Shown here in pieces: positions 8,460-17,655 of a DNA stretch of 64,000 bases. Source of the DNA: Rhizobium laguerreae (GTDB lineage Bacteria > Pseudomonadota > Alphaproteobacteria > Rhizobiales > Rhizobiaceae). A model generated the notes under the pieces. The model did no database searches and was not told where the DNA came from. It worked only from the letters and a program-made list of their open reading frames with translations. The position numbers and the translations under genes are program-made. The first letter of the stretch is position 1; the number at the start of each line of letters is the position of its first letter. Where the stretch lies: NCBI RefSeq assembly GCF_002008165.1, contig NZ_MRDM01000010.1:554541-618540 (forward strand). The letters are read 5' to 3'.

Positions 8460-9779
8460 ATGAATTGCCGCTATCAGGCAGAGTTCCAATATAAGAAAAA
8501 CGAATCGACGCCGCGAGGGCACTTGCCAGACGAAACTCCATGGAGAAAAAGCCTGTTGGCGCGCATAAAGCGCGAACGGCCGGTGCTGCTTGCGGCAATC
8601 CTCAGCGCGCTCGCCGCGCTTGCCGCCGGCATGAACAAGTGGGTGGTGCTTGTCCTCCTGCTTGTGATGATCCTCACGGCGCTTTTCAACGAGGCGCCCA
8701 CCATCGAGGCCGAGCCGGCACCGCCGGTGGAGATCGAGCCGGAAGCGCCACCAAGCCGGCTGCCTGAAGTTTCCGCCACGCTCTCCGGCCTCGATATCCC
8801 CGTCATGGTGCTGTCGGACGACGCCTCGGTGCTCTTCCAGAACCGCGCTGCCGAAAAGGCCTTCGGCGAGGTGGTGCTCGGCGCCCATATATCGGCCCGC
8901 ATGCGCTCGCCCGGCGTGCTCGACATGGTGCGCGAAACCATCGCCACCAATGCGCCGAACCAGATAGAGCATGCCGAGCGGCTGCCCTCCGAGCGCGTCT
9001 ATATCGTGCGCAGCGCGCCCATAGAATTCGCAGCCGAAGACGGGCCGCGTGAGCGCTATTTCATCCTGTCCTTCCGCGATATTTCGGAGGTCCGCCGCAT
9101 CGACCGCATGCGGTCGGATTTTGTCGCCAATGCCAGCCACGAGCTGCGCACGCCGCTTGCCTCGCTGCGCGGCTTCATCGAGACCATCCAGGGGCCGGCG
9201 AAGAACGATCTGAAGGCGCAGGCGCGTTTCCTCAACATCATGCTCGACCAGACGACGCGCATGAGCCGGCTGGTCGACGATCTGCTGTCGCTCTCGCGCC
9301 TGGAGCTGAAATCGCATATCGCGCCGGATGAGAAGATCGATCTGGTGCCGCTGCTCGGCCATGTCAGAGATGCACTTGTACCGCTGGCAAGGGATGTCGG
9401 CGTCGACATCAATCTGCATCTGCCCGACGGCAAGGTCGAGGTGCTGGGCGACCGCGACGAACTTGTCCAGGTCTTTGAGAACCTGATGGAAAATGCCTGC
9501 AAATACGGCCAGGAGGGCAAGGTCGTCGATGTCTGGCTGAAGAACGGCACCGGCCAGCCGGTCGAGGTCAGCATCGTCGACAAGGGCCCGGGCATCCCGG
9601 CCGAGCATGTGCCGCGGCTGACGGAGCGCTTCTACCGCGTCAGCATCGAGGACAGCCGCTCAAAGAAGGGCACCGGCCTCGGCCTTGCCATCGTCAAACA
9701 CATCCTCACCCGCCACCGGGCGCGGCTGATCGTCAAGTCGGAAGTCGGCAAAGGCACCGATTTTACCGTCCGTTTCTAA
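8460..9779 (+). CDS. phoR: phosphate regulon sensor histidine kinase PhoR
   Basis: Membrane sensor kinase that phosphorylates PhoB when phosphate is scarce and receives the Pst/PhoU signal. From the ATG at 8460 the product is 439 residues: two membrane segments at about 41-57 and 60-76, a PAS-like region at about 110-200, the H box ASHELRTPL with H227, then N, G1 and G2 boxes ([28 protein letters not shown]). The start is uncertain: a TTG at 8556 has GGAG ten bases upstream and would begin [12 protein letters not shown]. It lies upstream of the Pho box, so basal phoR expression is probably separate from the induced pst operon. Confidence 0.88.
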   Translation: MNCRYQAEFQYKKNESTPRGHLPDETPWRKSLLARIKRERPVLLAAILSALAALAAGMNKWVVLVLLLVMILTALFNEAPTIEAEPAPPVEIEPEAPPSRLPEVSATLSGLDIPVMVLSDDASVLFQNRAAEKAFGEVVLGAHISARMRSPGVLDMVRETIATNAPNQIEHAERLPSERVYIVRSAPIEFAAEDGPRERYFILSFRDISEVRRIDRMRSDFVANASHELRTPLASLRGFIETIQGPAKNDLKAQARFLNIMLDQTTRMSRLVDDLLSLSRLELKSHIAPDEKIDLVPLLGHVRDALVPLARDVGVDINLHLPDGKVEVLGDRDELVQVFENLMENACKYGQEGKVVDVWLKNGTGQPVEVSIVDKGPGIPAEHVPRLTERFYRVSIEDSRSKKGTGLGLAIVKHILTRHRARLIVKSEVGKGTDFTVRF

Positions 9780-9838
9780 CGATATGTCGCAACACTTATA
9801 CGTTGCATGATTTTATAATTTTAAATCAACAACTTATA

Positions 9839-9856
9839 CTGTCACAAATGTTTCAT
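9839..9856 (+). promoter_or_regulatory. Pho box in front of pstS
   Basis: CTGTCAC, four bases AAAT, then GTTTCAT: two 7-base half-sites with 11-base periodicity, as expected for PhoB binding. A possible -10 (CATAAA, 9865-9870) follows at the usual distance for a PhoB-activated promoter. It would drive pstSCAB-phoU-phoB during phosphate limitation. Confidence 0.8.
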
Positions 9857-9972
9857 CGATTTGACATAAAAGGACGAGGCTTCAAGAGCTAAGAGAGTCC
9901 CGCCGATGAAAAAAGGCAATGCGAGGGCCTCTCTAAGGCCGCACTCACACAAGCCCAATGCGGGAGATTTAC

Positions 9973-11007
9973 ATGAACACCTTCAAGCTCACCGTTGCCG
10001 CGCTCGCTGCAACTGCTGCTTTCGCTGGCGCTGCCGTCGCCCGCGACCAGATTCAGGTCGCTGGTTCGTCCACCGTCCTGCCTTACGCAAAGATCGTTGC
10101 CGAGTCCTTCGGCGAAACCTTCACCAACTTCAAGACGCCGGTCGTCGAATCCGGCGGCTCGGGCGCTGGTCTGAAGGAATTCTGCAAGGGCGTTGGCGAA
10201 GACACCATCGATATTGCGAATTCATCGCGTCCGATCAACAAGAACGAACTGGAAGCCTGCAAGGCTGCCGGCGTAACCGACATCCAGGAAGTCAAGATCG
10301 GTTATGACGGCATCGTCTTCGCAACCGACGCTTCCAACCCTGATCTCGCTTACGTTCCTGCCGATATCTACAAGGCCCTCGCAGCCCAGGTCGTCGTCGA
10401 CGGCAAGCTCGTCGCCAACCCCTACAAGAAGTGGTCGGAAGTCAACCCGAAGCTTCCGGCTGTTGATATTGCTGCCTACATTCCGGGCGAAAAGCACGGC
10501 ACCCGCGAAGTCTTCGAACAGAACGTTCTCGCTGCCGGCTGCAAGGCCTCTGGCGCAACCGACGTCATCGCCAAGGAAATCGCCGAGAAGGCTGCCCAGG
10601 GCAAGGCCTGCGTCGCAGTCCGCAAGGACGGCGTCGCCGTTGACATCGACGGCGACTATCCGGAAACGCTGGCGCGCATCGCCGCCAACAAGACCGGCGT
10701 CGGCGTATTCGGCCTTTCCTTCTATGAAAACAACGCCGACAAGCTCAAGGTTGCTTCGATGAGCGGTATCGTTCCGTCCACCGAAACGATCGCCAACGGC
10801 ACTTACCCGGTTTCCCGCCCGCTGTTCTTCTACGTCAAGAAGGCACATCTCGGCGCTGTTCCGGGCCTGAAGGAATACGTCAACTTCTTCGTATCCGACC
10901 AGATGATCGGTCCTGACAGCCCGCTCGTCGAATACGGCCTCGTTGCCGCTCCGGATGCCGAGCGCGAAGCGATCCGCAAGGAAGTCGAAGCCGGTAAGGC
11001 TATGTAA
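9973..11007 (+). CDS. pstS: phosphate ABC transporter, periplasmic phosphate-binding protein
   Basis: Periplasmic receptor that delivers phosphate to PstCAB. The first 24 residues are a signal peptide (MNTFKLTVAALAATAAFAGAAVA), followed by IQVAGSSTVLPYA and ESGGSGAGLKEFC, the phosphate-contacting loops of the PstS family. The ATG at 9973 has GGGAGA six bases upstream and is preferred to the ATG five codons earlier. The protein is 344 residues. It is first in the Pst operon, directly under the Pho box. A strong hairpin follows the stop codon and may favour high pstS relative to downstream mRNA. Confidence 0.93.
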   Translation: MNTFKLTVAALAATAAFAGAAVARDQIQVAGSSTVLPYAKIVAESFGETFTNFKTPVVESGGSGAGLKEFCKGVGEDTIDIANSSRPINKNELEACKAAGVTDIQEVKIGYDGIVFATDASNPDLAYVPADIYKALAAQVVVDGKLVANPYKKWSEVNPKLPAVDIAAYIPGEKHGTREVFEQNVLAAGCKASGATDVIAKEIAEKAAQGKACVAVRKDGVAVDIDGDYPETLARIAANKTGVGVFGLSFYENNADKLKVASMSGIVPSTETIANGTYPVSRPLFFYVKKAHLGAVPGLKEYVNFFVSDQMIGPDSPLVEYGLVAAPDAEREAIRKEVEAGKAM

Positions 11008-11016
11008 TGAATTTTT

Positions 11017-11047
11017 GCCGGCGCGGTGCCTTTCAGCCCGCGCCGGC
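11017..11047 (+). terminator. stable hairpin between pstS and pstC
   Basis: Perfect 10-bp arms GCCGGCGCGG and CCGCGCCGGC with an 11-nt loop, just after the pstS stop. There is no downstream T run, so it is more likely an mRNA-stabilising or partial attenuation element than a full terminator. Confidence 0.55.
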
Positions 11048-11170
11048 ATTGCTTATGTCCCTGCCGGGCATGTCCGCTGCAGGGTTGAATTCCTTCTCCA
11101 TGATTGGAAGCTGAAGGCAGCTGACGAAGCTGCCGGGCTTTTTGGGGCTATGGGCCTGGGGACGTAACGA

Positions 11171-12652
11171 ATGAGCACATCCATCATACTTTTGTGCCTT
11201 GTGGTGATCGGAGTCGCCGCCTATCTGGTCGCGCGCAACCGTGCCACGGCGCTTGCCGGAGGCAGATCCTCCGCACTGCATTCACGGCCGGCCTATTACG
11301 GCGCCTATGCGGCGATCTGGGCAGTTCTTCCCGCCCTCATCGTCCTTGGCCTCTGGCTCTCCATCAGCCCCGGCATCATCCAGTCTTCGGTTCGCAGCGC
11401 TTTCCCTGACGACATCAAGGCTCAGGTCTCGGTCGAGCAGGATCTTGGTTATTCGACGGTGGCGACGGTCGCCCGCGGCCTGACGATGCTGACCTCGGAT
11501 GAAACTGCGGCGGTCGGCAACGATCCAGCTGCGCTTCAGGCCAAGCTCCTCGAAAAGGGCGTGCCGCTTGCCGGCCAGCCGCTGCCTTACATGATCGACG
11601 CCGCCAGGACGCTCAACGCCATGAGCTTGACGAGCCGCATCGCCATGACGGCGATCGTCTTCGCGCTCGCCATTGCCGGCGCCTTCTATGCGCTGCGCTC
11701 CATCGCTCCGCGCTTCCGCGCCCGCAACCGGGTCGAGCGCGTCATGCTCTGGGGCCTGCTGCTCGCCTCCTCGATCGCCATTCTGACGACGATCGGCATC
11801 GTGCTCTCCATGCTGTCGGAAGCCGCTCGCTTCTTTACGGCCGTTCCCGCCATGGACTTCTTCTTCGGCACCGTCTGGGATCCGCGCTTTGCCGGCGCCG
11901 GCAGCTCGTCCTTCGGTCAGTTCGGGCTGATCCCGCTGCTGCTCGGTACGATCTATATCGGCCTGGTCGCCATGCTGGTCGCCGTGCCGGTCGGCCTGTT
12001 TGCCGCCATCTACATGGCCGAATACGCCTCGCCGAAGGTGCGCGGGGTCGCCAAGCCGCTGCTGGAAGTGCTCGCCGGCATTCCGACGATCGTCTACGGC
12101 TTCTTCGCGCTCGTCACCGTCGGTCCGTTCCTGCGCGATTTCTCCGCTCAGGTCAGCGGCCTTCTGTCCGGCAACTACAGCAATTTCATTCAGGCGCAGA
12201 GCGTTCTGACGGCCGGTATCGTCATGGGCATCATGCTGATCCCTTACGTGTCCTCGCTGTCGGACGATATCATCACCGCCGTGCCGCGGTCCCTGCGTGA
12301 CGGTTCGCTCGGTCTTGGTGCCACACGCTCCGAAACCGTCAAGAAGGTGGTCTTGCCCGCAGCCCTTCCCGGCATCGTCGGCGCATTGCTGATGACTGCC
12401 TCGCGCGCCGTCGGCGAAACCATGATCGTCGTGCTGGCCGCCGGTGTGGCCGCCCGCATCCAGATCAACCCGTTCGAGCCGATGACGACGGTGACGGTCA
12501 AGATCGTCAACCAGCTGACCGGCGACCTTGAGTTCACCTCGCCGCAGACGCTGGTTGCCTTTGCCCTTGGCATCACCCTGTTCTGCATCACGCTTTGCCT
12601 CAATATCTATGCGCTTTACATCGTGCGCAAATACCGGGAGCAGTACGAATGA
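11171..12652 (+). CDS. pstC: phosphate ABC transporter permease PstC
   Basis: Inner-membrane permease that forms the phosphate channel with PstA. The 493-residue product is longer than the E. coli protein because of an N-terminal extension with two membrane segments and a roughly 100-residue extracytoplasmic stretch (about residues 75-160). The permease core contains the EAA loop LGATRSETVKKVVLPAALPGI before the last segments. It overlaps pstA by four bases (ATGA), which implies translational coupling. Confidence 0.92.
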   Translation: MSTSIILLCLVVIGVAAYLVARNRATALAGGRSSALHSRPAYYGAYAAIWAVLPALIVLGLWLSISPGIIQSSVRSAFPDDIKAQVSVEQDLGYSTVATVARGLTMLTSDETAAVGNDPAALQAKLLEKGVPLAGQPLPYMIDAARTLNAMSLTSRIAMTAIVFALAIAGAFYALRSIAPRFRARNRVERVMLWGLLLASSIAILTTIGIVLSMLSEAARFFTAVPAMDFFFGTVWDPRFAGAGSSSFGQFGLIPLLLGTIYIGLVAMLVAVPVGLFAAIYMAEYASPKVRGVAKPLLEVLAGIPTIVYGFFALVTVGPFLRDFSAQVSGLLSGNYSNFIQAQSVLTAGIVMGIMLIPYVSSLSDDIITAVPRSLRDGSLGLGATRSETVKKVVLPAALPGIVGALLMTASRAVGETMIVVLAAGVAARIQINPFEPMTTVTVKIVNQLTGDLEFTSPQTLVAFALGITLFCITLCLNIYALYIVRKYREQYE

Positions 12653-13971
12653 CGGATATTGTTTCTCCCACATCAGGCGTCACCGTTTCCAAGGCGCCCG
12701 CGCGCCGCGATATCGGCATCAAGCGCCGCTATGCCGCCGAGCGCCGGTTCCAGGCCTATGGCATCGCCGCCATCACCTTCGGTCTCGTCTTCCTCTTCAT
12801 CCTGCTGTGGACGGTGATCGGCAAAGGTTATACCGCCTTCCAGCAGACGGCGATCACCCTGCCGATCGAATTCGTCGAGAAGACGATCGACCCCGACAAC
12901 AAGCGTGCGACCGACCCTTCGGTGCTGATCGCCGCCAACTATCCGGTTCTCCTGCGTGACGCGATCGTCAAGCAGCTGAACATCAATGCCTCGAGCCGTC
13001 CCGACGTGCGCGATGCAACCGCCATGCTGTCGAAGAGTGCGCCGATCCAGCTGCGCGATATGGTGATCGCCGATCCGTCGATCATCGGCAAGACGGTCAA
13101 TGTCACGGTGCTCGCCGACGCCAATGTCGACAGCGCCAACAAGGCCCAGATCGACCTCTCGGTCGATGAGAAGAACCGCAAGGTCAACGACAAGCAGGTC
13201 GGCTGGATGAACGAGCTGAAGGCGAGCGGCGCTCTCCACAAGCAGTTCAACACCGGCCTCTTCGTCAACGGCAATTCCAGCCGTCCGGAGGCCGCAGGCC
13301 TTGGCGTCGCCCTGATCGGCTCGCTCTACCTGATGCTGATCGTCCTCGTGCTCGCTCTGCCGATCGGCGTCGCCGCCTCGATCTATCTCGAGGAGTTCGC
13401 GCCGAAGAACAAGCTGACGGACCTGATCGAGGTCAACATCAACAACCTCGCCGCGGTGCCTTCGATCGTCTACGGTCTGCTCGGTCTTTCCGTCTTCATC
13501 AATTTCATCGGCCTGCCGCGCTCGGCCTCGCTGGTCGGCGGCCTGGTGCTGACGCTGATGACCCTGCCGACGATCATCATCGCGACGCGTGCGGCACTGC
13601 GCGCCGTGCCGCCGTCGATCCGCGCCGCAGCGCTCGGCCTTGGCGCTTCGAAGATGCAGATGGTGTTCCACCATGTGCTGCCGCTCGCCATGCCGGGCAT
13701 CCTGACCGGCACGATCATCGGCCTGGCGCACGCGCTCGGCGAAACCGCGCCGCTGCTCCTGATCGGCATGGTCGCCTTCGTCGCCAATGCGCCGACGACA
13801 CCGCTCGATCCCTCGACGGCTCTGCCCGTACAGGTCTATATGTGGGCCAACGAGGCAGAACGTGCCTTCGTTGAGCGTACTTCGGGTGCCATCATCGTCC
13901 TGCTCCTGTTCCTGATCGTCATGAACATGGGCGCCATCCTCTTGCGTCGTCGCTTCGAGCGCCGCTGGTAA
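12649..13971 (+). CDS. pstA: phosphate ABC transporter permease PstA
   Basis: Second permease subunit of the high-affinity phosphate importer. The start ATG at 12649 overlaps the pstC stop, giving 440 residues beginning [12 protein letters not shown] long N-terminal region (about residues 1-220, one membrane segment and an extracytoplasmic part, DUF3333-like) precedes the permease core, whose EAA loop is [21 protein letters not shown]. Both permeases being enlarged is common in alphaproteobacterial Pst systems. pstB follows after 16 bases. Confidence 0.92.
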   Translation: MTDIVSPTSGVTVSKAPARRDIGIKRRYAAERRFQAYGIAAITFGLVFLFILLWTVIGKGYTAFQQTAITLPIEFVEKTIDPDNKRATDPSVLIAANYPVLLRDAIVKQLNINASSRPDVRDATAMLSKSAPIQLRDMVIADPSIIGKTVNVTVLADANVDSANKAQIDLSVDEKNRKVNDKQVGWMNELKASGALHKQFNTGLFVNGNSSRPEAAGLGVALIGSLYLMLIVLVLALPIGVAASIYLEEFAPKNKLTDLIEVNINNLAAVPSIVYGLLGLSVFINFIGLPRSASLVGGLVLTLMTLPTIIIATRAALRAVPPSIRAAALGLGASKMQMVFHHVLPLAMPGILTGTIIGLAHALGETAPLLLIGMVAFVANAPTTPLDPSTALPVQVYMWANEAERAFVERTSGAIIVLLLFLIVMNMGAILLRRRFERRW

Positions 13972-13987
13972 ACGGAGTTACAAGATC

Positions 13988-14803
13988 ATGAACATGTTGA
14001 CGGAAGCTGCAGTTGAAAAGGCGCTGGATCAGAAGATGAGCAACGTCCCTTATAAGATGATCGGAAAGGATGTCTCGGTATACTACGGCGAGAAGCGCGC
14101 GCTTTTCGATGTGAGCCTGAACGTCCGCGAAAACACCGTAACCGCTCTGATCGGCCCGTCCGGCTGCGGCAAGTCGACCTTCCTGCGGTGCCTCAACCGC
14201 ATGAACGATACGATCGACGGCTGCCGCGTCACCGGCAAGATCACGCTTGATACCGACGATGTCTATGATCCCGATATTGACGTCGTCGAACTTCGCGCCC
14301 GCGTCGGCATGGTCTTCCAGAAGCCGAACCCGTTCCCGAAGACGATCTATGAAAACGTCTCCTACGGCCCGCGCATCCATGGCCTTGCCAAGTCGAAGGC
14401 CGATCTCGACCAGATCGTCGAGACCAGCCTTCAGCGCGCCGGCCTCTGGAACGAGGTCAAGGACCGCGTGCACGAATCCGGCACCGGCCTGTCGGGCGGT
14501 CAGCAGCAGCGCCTCTGCATTGCGCGTGCCGTCGCCGTCAGCCCTGAAGTCATCCTGATGGACGAGCCCTGCTCGGCGCTCGATCCGATCGCCACCGCCA
14601 AGGTCGAGGAACTGATCCACGAGCTGCGCGAGAACTACACGATCGTCATCGTCACCCACTCCATGCAGCAGGCCGCGCGTGTCTCGCAGCGCACCGCCAT
14701 GTTCCACCTCGGCAATCTCGTCGAGGAGAACGACACCGACAAGATGTTCACCAATCCCGACGATCCGCGCACCCAGGACTACATCATGGGTCGCTTCGGT
14801 TAA
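13988..14803 (+). CDS. pstB: phosphate ABC transporter ATP-binding protein PstB
   Basis: Cytoplasmic ATPase that powers PstCA. All expected motifs are present: Walker [11 protein letters not shown] loop FQKPNPFP, signature LSGGQQQR, Walker [14 protein letters not shown] and the switch histidine in VTHSMQQA. The C-terminal [14 protein letters not shown] is the classic PstB ending. The length of 271 residues is normal. GGAG precedes the ATG at a suitable distance. In complex with PstCA it also takes part in phosphate signalling through PhoU to PhoR. Confidence 0.96.
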   Translation: MNMLTEAAVEKALDQKMSNVPYKMIGKDVSVYYGEKRALFDVSLNVRENTVTALIGPSGCGKSTFLRCLNRMNDTIDGCRVTGKITLDTDDVYDPDIDVVELRARVGMVFQKPNPFPKTIYENVSYGPRIHGLAKSKADLDQIVETSLQRAGLWNEVKDRVHESGTGLSGGQQQRLCIARAVAVSPEVILMDEPCSALDPIATAKVEELIHELRENYTIVIVTHSMQQAARVSQRTAMFHLGNLVEENDTDKMFTNPDDPRTQDYIMGRFG

Positions 14804-14847
14804 TTTTGGCGACACCAAGCCTTCCCGTTATTCGAGGATAAAGCCCC

Positions 14848-15561
14848 ATGGCATCGACACATATTTTTTCTGCCTACGATGATGATCTGAAGTTCCTGTC
14901 CAGGCGGATTTCCGAAATGGGCGGCCTGGCCGAGCAGATGGTCAGCGAAGCCGTCCGCGCCCTCGTCAACGGCGATACCGCACTGGCGCAGAAGGTCATC
15001 TCCGACGATGTGATCCTCGATCACGCCGAACGCGAAATCGGCGACAAGGCGATCGTGACCATCGCCCGTCGTCAGCCGATGGCCTCGGACCTGCGTGAAA
15101 TCATGGGTTCGATCCGCATCGCCGCCGATCTCGAACGCGTCGGCGACCTCGGCAAAAACACCGCCAAGCGCGTCATCGCCGTCCAAAGCACCGGCGTTCC
15201 CCGCAAGCTCGCCCGCGGCCTCGAGCATCTGTCCGAGCTGGCGCTCGTCCAGCTCAAGGAAGTGCTCGATGTCTACACCAATCGTTCAGCCGACAAGGCG
15301 AATGCGATCCGTGAACGCGACAACGAGATCGACGCGATGTACACCTCGCTGTTTCGCGAACTCCTGACCTATATGATGGAGGATCCGCGCAACATCACCA
15401 GCTGCACGCATCTTCTCTTCTGCGCCAAGAATATCGAGCGCATCGGCGACCATGCCACCAACATCGCCGAGACGATCTTTTACATGACGACAGGCGCACA
15501 GCCGGAAGGCGATCGTCCGAAGGACGACAGCGCCAACACCGTAGGCGCGGTCACGGAATAA
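14848..15561 (+). CDS. phoU: phosphate signalling protein PhoU
   Basis: Cytoplasmic helical protein linking the Pst transporter to PhoR and repressing the Pho regulon at high phosphate. The 237 residues comprise two repeated three-helix PhoU domains; the metal-binding type motifs are seen in RIAADLERVGDLGKN (first half) and NIERIGDHATNIAE (second half). GAGGAT precedes the ATG. It lies 44 bases after pstB in the same operon. Confidence 0.94.
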   Translation: MASTHIFSAYDDDLKFLSRRISEMGGLAEQMVSEAVRALVNGDTALAQKVISDDVILDHAEREIGDKAIVTIARRQPMASDLREIMGSIRIAADLERVGDLGKNTAKRVIAVQSTGVPRKLARGLEHLSELALVQLKEVLDVYTNRSADKANAIRERDNEIDAMYTSLFRELLTYMMEDPRNITSCTHLLFCAKNIERIGDHATNIAETIFYMTTGAQPEGDRPKDDSANTVGAVTE

Positions 15562-15582
15562 CCGCCCGCATAGTTAGTTGCG

Positions 15583-15605
15583 TGCGCGCCCGTCCGGGGC
15601 GCGCA
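15583..15605. terminator. GC-rich hairpin after phoU
   Basis: Nine-base arms TGCGCGCCC and GGGCGCGCA around a five-base loop. An A-rich rather than T-rich stretch follows on the plus strand, so termination is doubtful; it may protect or separate the pst-phoU mRNA from phoB. Confidence 0.4.
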
Positions 15606-15647
15606 AAAAGGTCGCAGCCAATTTCTGAATTTGCGCAGGATGAATTG

Positions 15648-15669
15648 CTTAAATCACCCCTGATTTAAG
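15648..15669. promoter_or_regulatory. perfect palindrome just upstream of phoB
   Basis: CTTAAATCA, four C bases, then TGATTTAAG: nine-base arms ending 26 bases before the phoB start codon. Position and symmetry suggest a binding site for a dimeric regulator, or a hairpin in the phoB leader. I do not recognise the motif. Confidence 0.45.
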
Positions 15670-15695
15670 GATGATGCGCGAGGAGACCGACACGC

Positions 15696-16379
15696 ATGAT
15701 CCCGAGAGTTGCAGTTGTTGAAGACGAGGAAGCCCTCAGCGTGCTTCTTCGCTACAATCTCGAAGCGGAAGGCTTCGAGGTCGATACCATCCTTCGTGGC
15801 GACGAAGCCGAGATGAGGCTTCAGGAGCGCACGCCCGATCTTCTCATCCTCGATTGGATGCTGCCCGGTGTCTCCGGCATCGAGCTCTGCCGGCGCCTGC
15901 GCATGCGGCCCGAGACCGAGCGCCTGCCGATTATCATGCTGACGGCGCGCGGCGAGGAGAGCGAGCGCGTCCGCGGATTGTCGACGGGTGCCGACGATTA
16001 TGTCGTCAAGCCCTTCTCGACCCCGGAACTCGTTGCCCGCGTCAAGGCGATGCTGCGCCGCGCCCGTCCCGAGGTGCTGTCGACGGTGCTGAAATGCGGC
16101 GATATCGAGCTCGACCGCGAAACCCATCGCGTCCATCGCAAGAGCCGCGAAGTCCGCCTCGGCCCCACCGAATTCCGCCTGCTGGAATTCCTGATGTCGT
16201 CGCCGGGCAGGGTCTTCTCCCGCTCGCAGCTTCTCGATGGCGTCTGGGGCCACGATATCTATGTCGACGAGCGCACCGTCGACGTCCATGTCGGCCGCCT
16301 GCGCAAGGCGCTGAATTTCTCGAACATGCAGGACGTCATCCGCACCGTCCGCGGCGCCGGTTATTCGATGGAAGCCTGA
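15696..16379 (+). CDS. phoB: phosphate regulon response regulator PhoB
   Basis: OmpR-family response regulator that binds Pho boxes when phosphorylated by PhoR. Residues 1-120 form the receiver domain, with the acidic pocket VEDEEA, the phospho-acceptor in LLILDWMLPGVSG and the conserved KPF. Residues about 130-225 form the winged helix (RSQLLDGVWGHDIYVDERTVDVHVGRLRKAL). The 227-residue length matches PhoB. GAGGAG precedes the ATG. It closes the phosphate cluster and may have its own promoter, because a palindrome and a hairpin lie between phoU and phoB. Confidence 0.95.
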   Translation: MIPRVAVVEDEEALSVLLRYNLEAEGFEVDTILRGDEAEMRLQERTPDLLILDWMLPGVSGIELCRRLRMRPETERLPIIMLTARGEESERVRGLSTGADDYVVKPFSTPELVARVKAMLRRARPEVLSTVLKCGDIELDRETHRVHRKSREVRLGPTEFRLLEFLMSSPGRVFSRSQLLDGVWGHDIYVDERTVDVHVGRLRKALNFSNMQDVIRTVRGAGYSMEA

Positions 16380-16484
16380 GGGCTTCCGTTCTGGTTACTG
16401 ACAGAGTCGACCGACGACTTTTTCGTCGTGCTCGGGCTTGTCCCGCTGCTGTCCGGTTCGCGGCGATAGACCGCCCTTCATCCG

Positions 16485-16621
16485 GCTGCCGCCACCTTCT
16501 CCCCGCTCGCGGGGCGAAGTGACCCGCTGCGACGTCTCCGTTCCCCGTCCCCGACCTCTCGTGTGGCACGTCCCCTCGCCCCGTTTACGGGGAGAGAGTT
16601 AGGGTGAGGGGCAGCCATCCC
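16485..16621. repeat. rhizobial intergenic palindromic repeat (RIME-like)
   Basis: This gene-free stretch contains two facing hairpins: CTTCTCCCCGC...GCGGGGCGAAG-type on the left and CGCCCCGTTTACGGGGAGAG with a CCCTCACCCTAAC-type tail on the right. I recognise this style of mosaic repeat from rhizobial genomes. It fills most of the 320-bp gap between phoB and gcrA. Family naming is from memory. Confidence 0.6.
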
Positions 16622-16648
16622 GCAATAAGCGCTTCCATCCACTCGCAT

Positions 16649-16672
16649 AAAAAAACGGGCCACTCGGCCCGC
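16649..16672 (-). terminator. intrinsic terminator of gcrA
   Basis: On the minus strand a short GC-rich stem (GCGGGCC, loop, GGCCCG) is followed by a run of seven T bases, 30-50 bases after the gcrA stop codon. Classic Rho-independent form. Confidence 0.75.
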
Positions 16673-16701
16673 TTTCTGCATTCTAAACGATGTTCGCTCG
16701 T

Positions 16702-17235
16702 TCAGCTGGCCCGCGCCGCTGCCCGGCGGCGTTCATTCACCGGCTGGTAGGCGAGTTTCTGGTGATAGCCGCAATAAGGCGAATTGTCGGGGGATTCGCA
16801 GCCGCAGAAATGGAAGTCGTCCTTCAGCGGATCGCCGACTGGCCACTTGCAGGTGCGTTCGGTCAGTTCCGTCAGGCCGAGGCGGCGCGAAATCGGCACC
16901 ACCACGTTGCCCCTCGGCACGTATTCCATTTCCTCGATCGTTTCGATCTCGATCTCTTCCTTCAGCATCGTCGCGCCCTGCTGGCGGGTGACGGTGCGGG
17001 TCGTGATCCGGGAGGCGTAGTTCGGTGCGCGCGGCGCCGATGTGTTGCGCTTCGGCGTTCGCGCCGCGGTGTTGGTGCCGCCGGCCTTGGCACGGCCGGG
17101 AAGGCACAGCCGGTGCACTTTGCCGATGACCGCGTTTCTGCTGACCCCGCCAAGCTGCGCAGCAATCTGGCTGGCGCTCAGTCCTTCGGCCCAAAGCTTC
17201 TTGAGTTTCTCGACCCGCTCGTCTGTCCAGTTCAT
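16702..17235 (-). CDS. gcrA: cell cycle regulator GcrA
   Basis: GcrA is the alphaproteobacterial cell-cycle factor that works with sigma70 RNA polymerase at CcrM-methylated GANTC promoters. The N-terminus MNWTDERVEKLKKLWAEGLS, the helix-turn-helix SASQIAAQLGGVSRNAVIGKVHRL and the C-terminal CxC...YCGYH cysteine/histidine cluster are the family signature. The ATG at 17235 gives 177 residues, the usual size; GGAG lies upstream. A dense group of GANTC sites sits about 150-180 bases upstream, so expression may respond to DNA methylation. A terminator follows the gene. Confidence 0.93.
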   Translation of the reverse strand: MNWTDERVEKLKKLWAEGLSASQIAAQLGGVSRNAVIGKVHRLCLPGRAKAGGTNTAARTPKRNTSAPRAPNYASRITTRTVTRQQGATMLKEEIEIETIEEMEYVPRGNVVVPISRRLGLTELTERTCKWPVGDPLKDDFHFCGCESPDNSPYCGYHQKLAYQPVNERRRAAARAS

Positions 17236-17569
17236 GCCCTGTCTCCACCTTTTGCGTTGGTGATGGCAGAATCCCTCACCGTTGTCCCGGGAGCTCCGAA
17301 ACAAGAAACGCTTGATCAATTTTGGTGACTAGTTCCGCCGCATGCAGTCTAGTAATTGATCTTTAACCTAGTGTGAGGCTGACTCCGTGACAAGAGTCGC
17401 ATGAATCCGGATGAATCGAATTCGTAGTTTTCCCCAACTTGCTGCCCCTGCGTGTCATTTCTGCAATAATGCCTGTTGATGACTGAAAATGCCGCTGTAC
17501 ACCCTTGCTGCATACGCTAAGGGCGCCGTTTTGTTGACATTGCAGCGCGAAAAGGAAATAGTGCCACTC
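17236..17569. other. intergenic region between gcrA and argD
   Basis: About 420 bases without a protein gene (17236-17655). It holds four GANTC sites within 37 bases (17381-17417), a fifth at 17269, and TTAACCTA near 17363, close to a CtrA half-site TTAACCAT. TTGACA at 17534-17539 with AAATAG 16 bases later is a possible promoter towards argD. A hairpin-T-run unit follows at 17570-17598. Confidence 0.5.
17381..17417. promoter_or_regulatory. cluster of four GANTC (CcrM methylation) sites
   Basis: GANTC occurs at 17381, 17394, 17403 and 17413. Random expectation is about one per 256 bases. Located upstream of gcrA, whose product acts at methylated GANTC sites, so this is a candidate methylation-sensitive control region. 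Confidence 0.6.
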
Positions 17570-17598
17570 GCCGCCGCAAGGCGGCATTTTTGATTTTT
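17570..17598 (+). terminator. intrinsic terminator-like element in the argD leader
   Basis: GCCGCC, tetraloop GCAA, GGCGGC, then ATTTTTGATTTTT. It ends 57 bases before the argD start codon. It could attenuate argD or end a short RNA transcribed from the gcrA-argD gap. Confidence 0.65.
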
Positions 17599-17655
17599 CG
17601 GGCCTGGTTTCCTTAGCCGGAGTCATTGCCCGGCAACTTTGATGGAGATCGCGCC

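Noticed and set aside
8455..8476. CTGTCAT at the phoR start as a possible Pho box
   Set aside because: The second half-site at the required 11-base distance is missing (TGCCGCT), so it is only a half-site.
9906..9972. Short frame in the pstS leader that could be an upstream peptide
   Set aside because: It runs on out of frame through pstS and lacks a ribosome-binding site; more likely chance.
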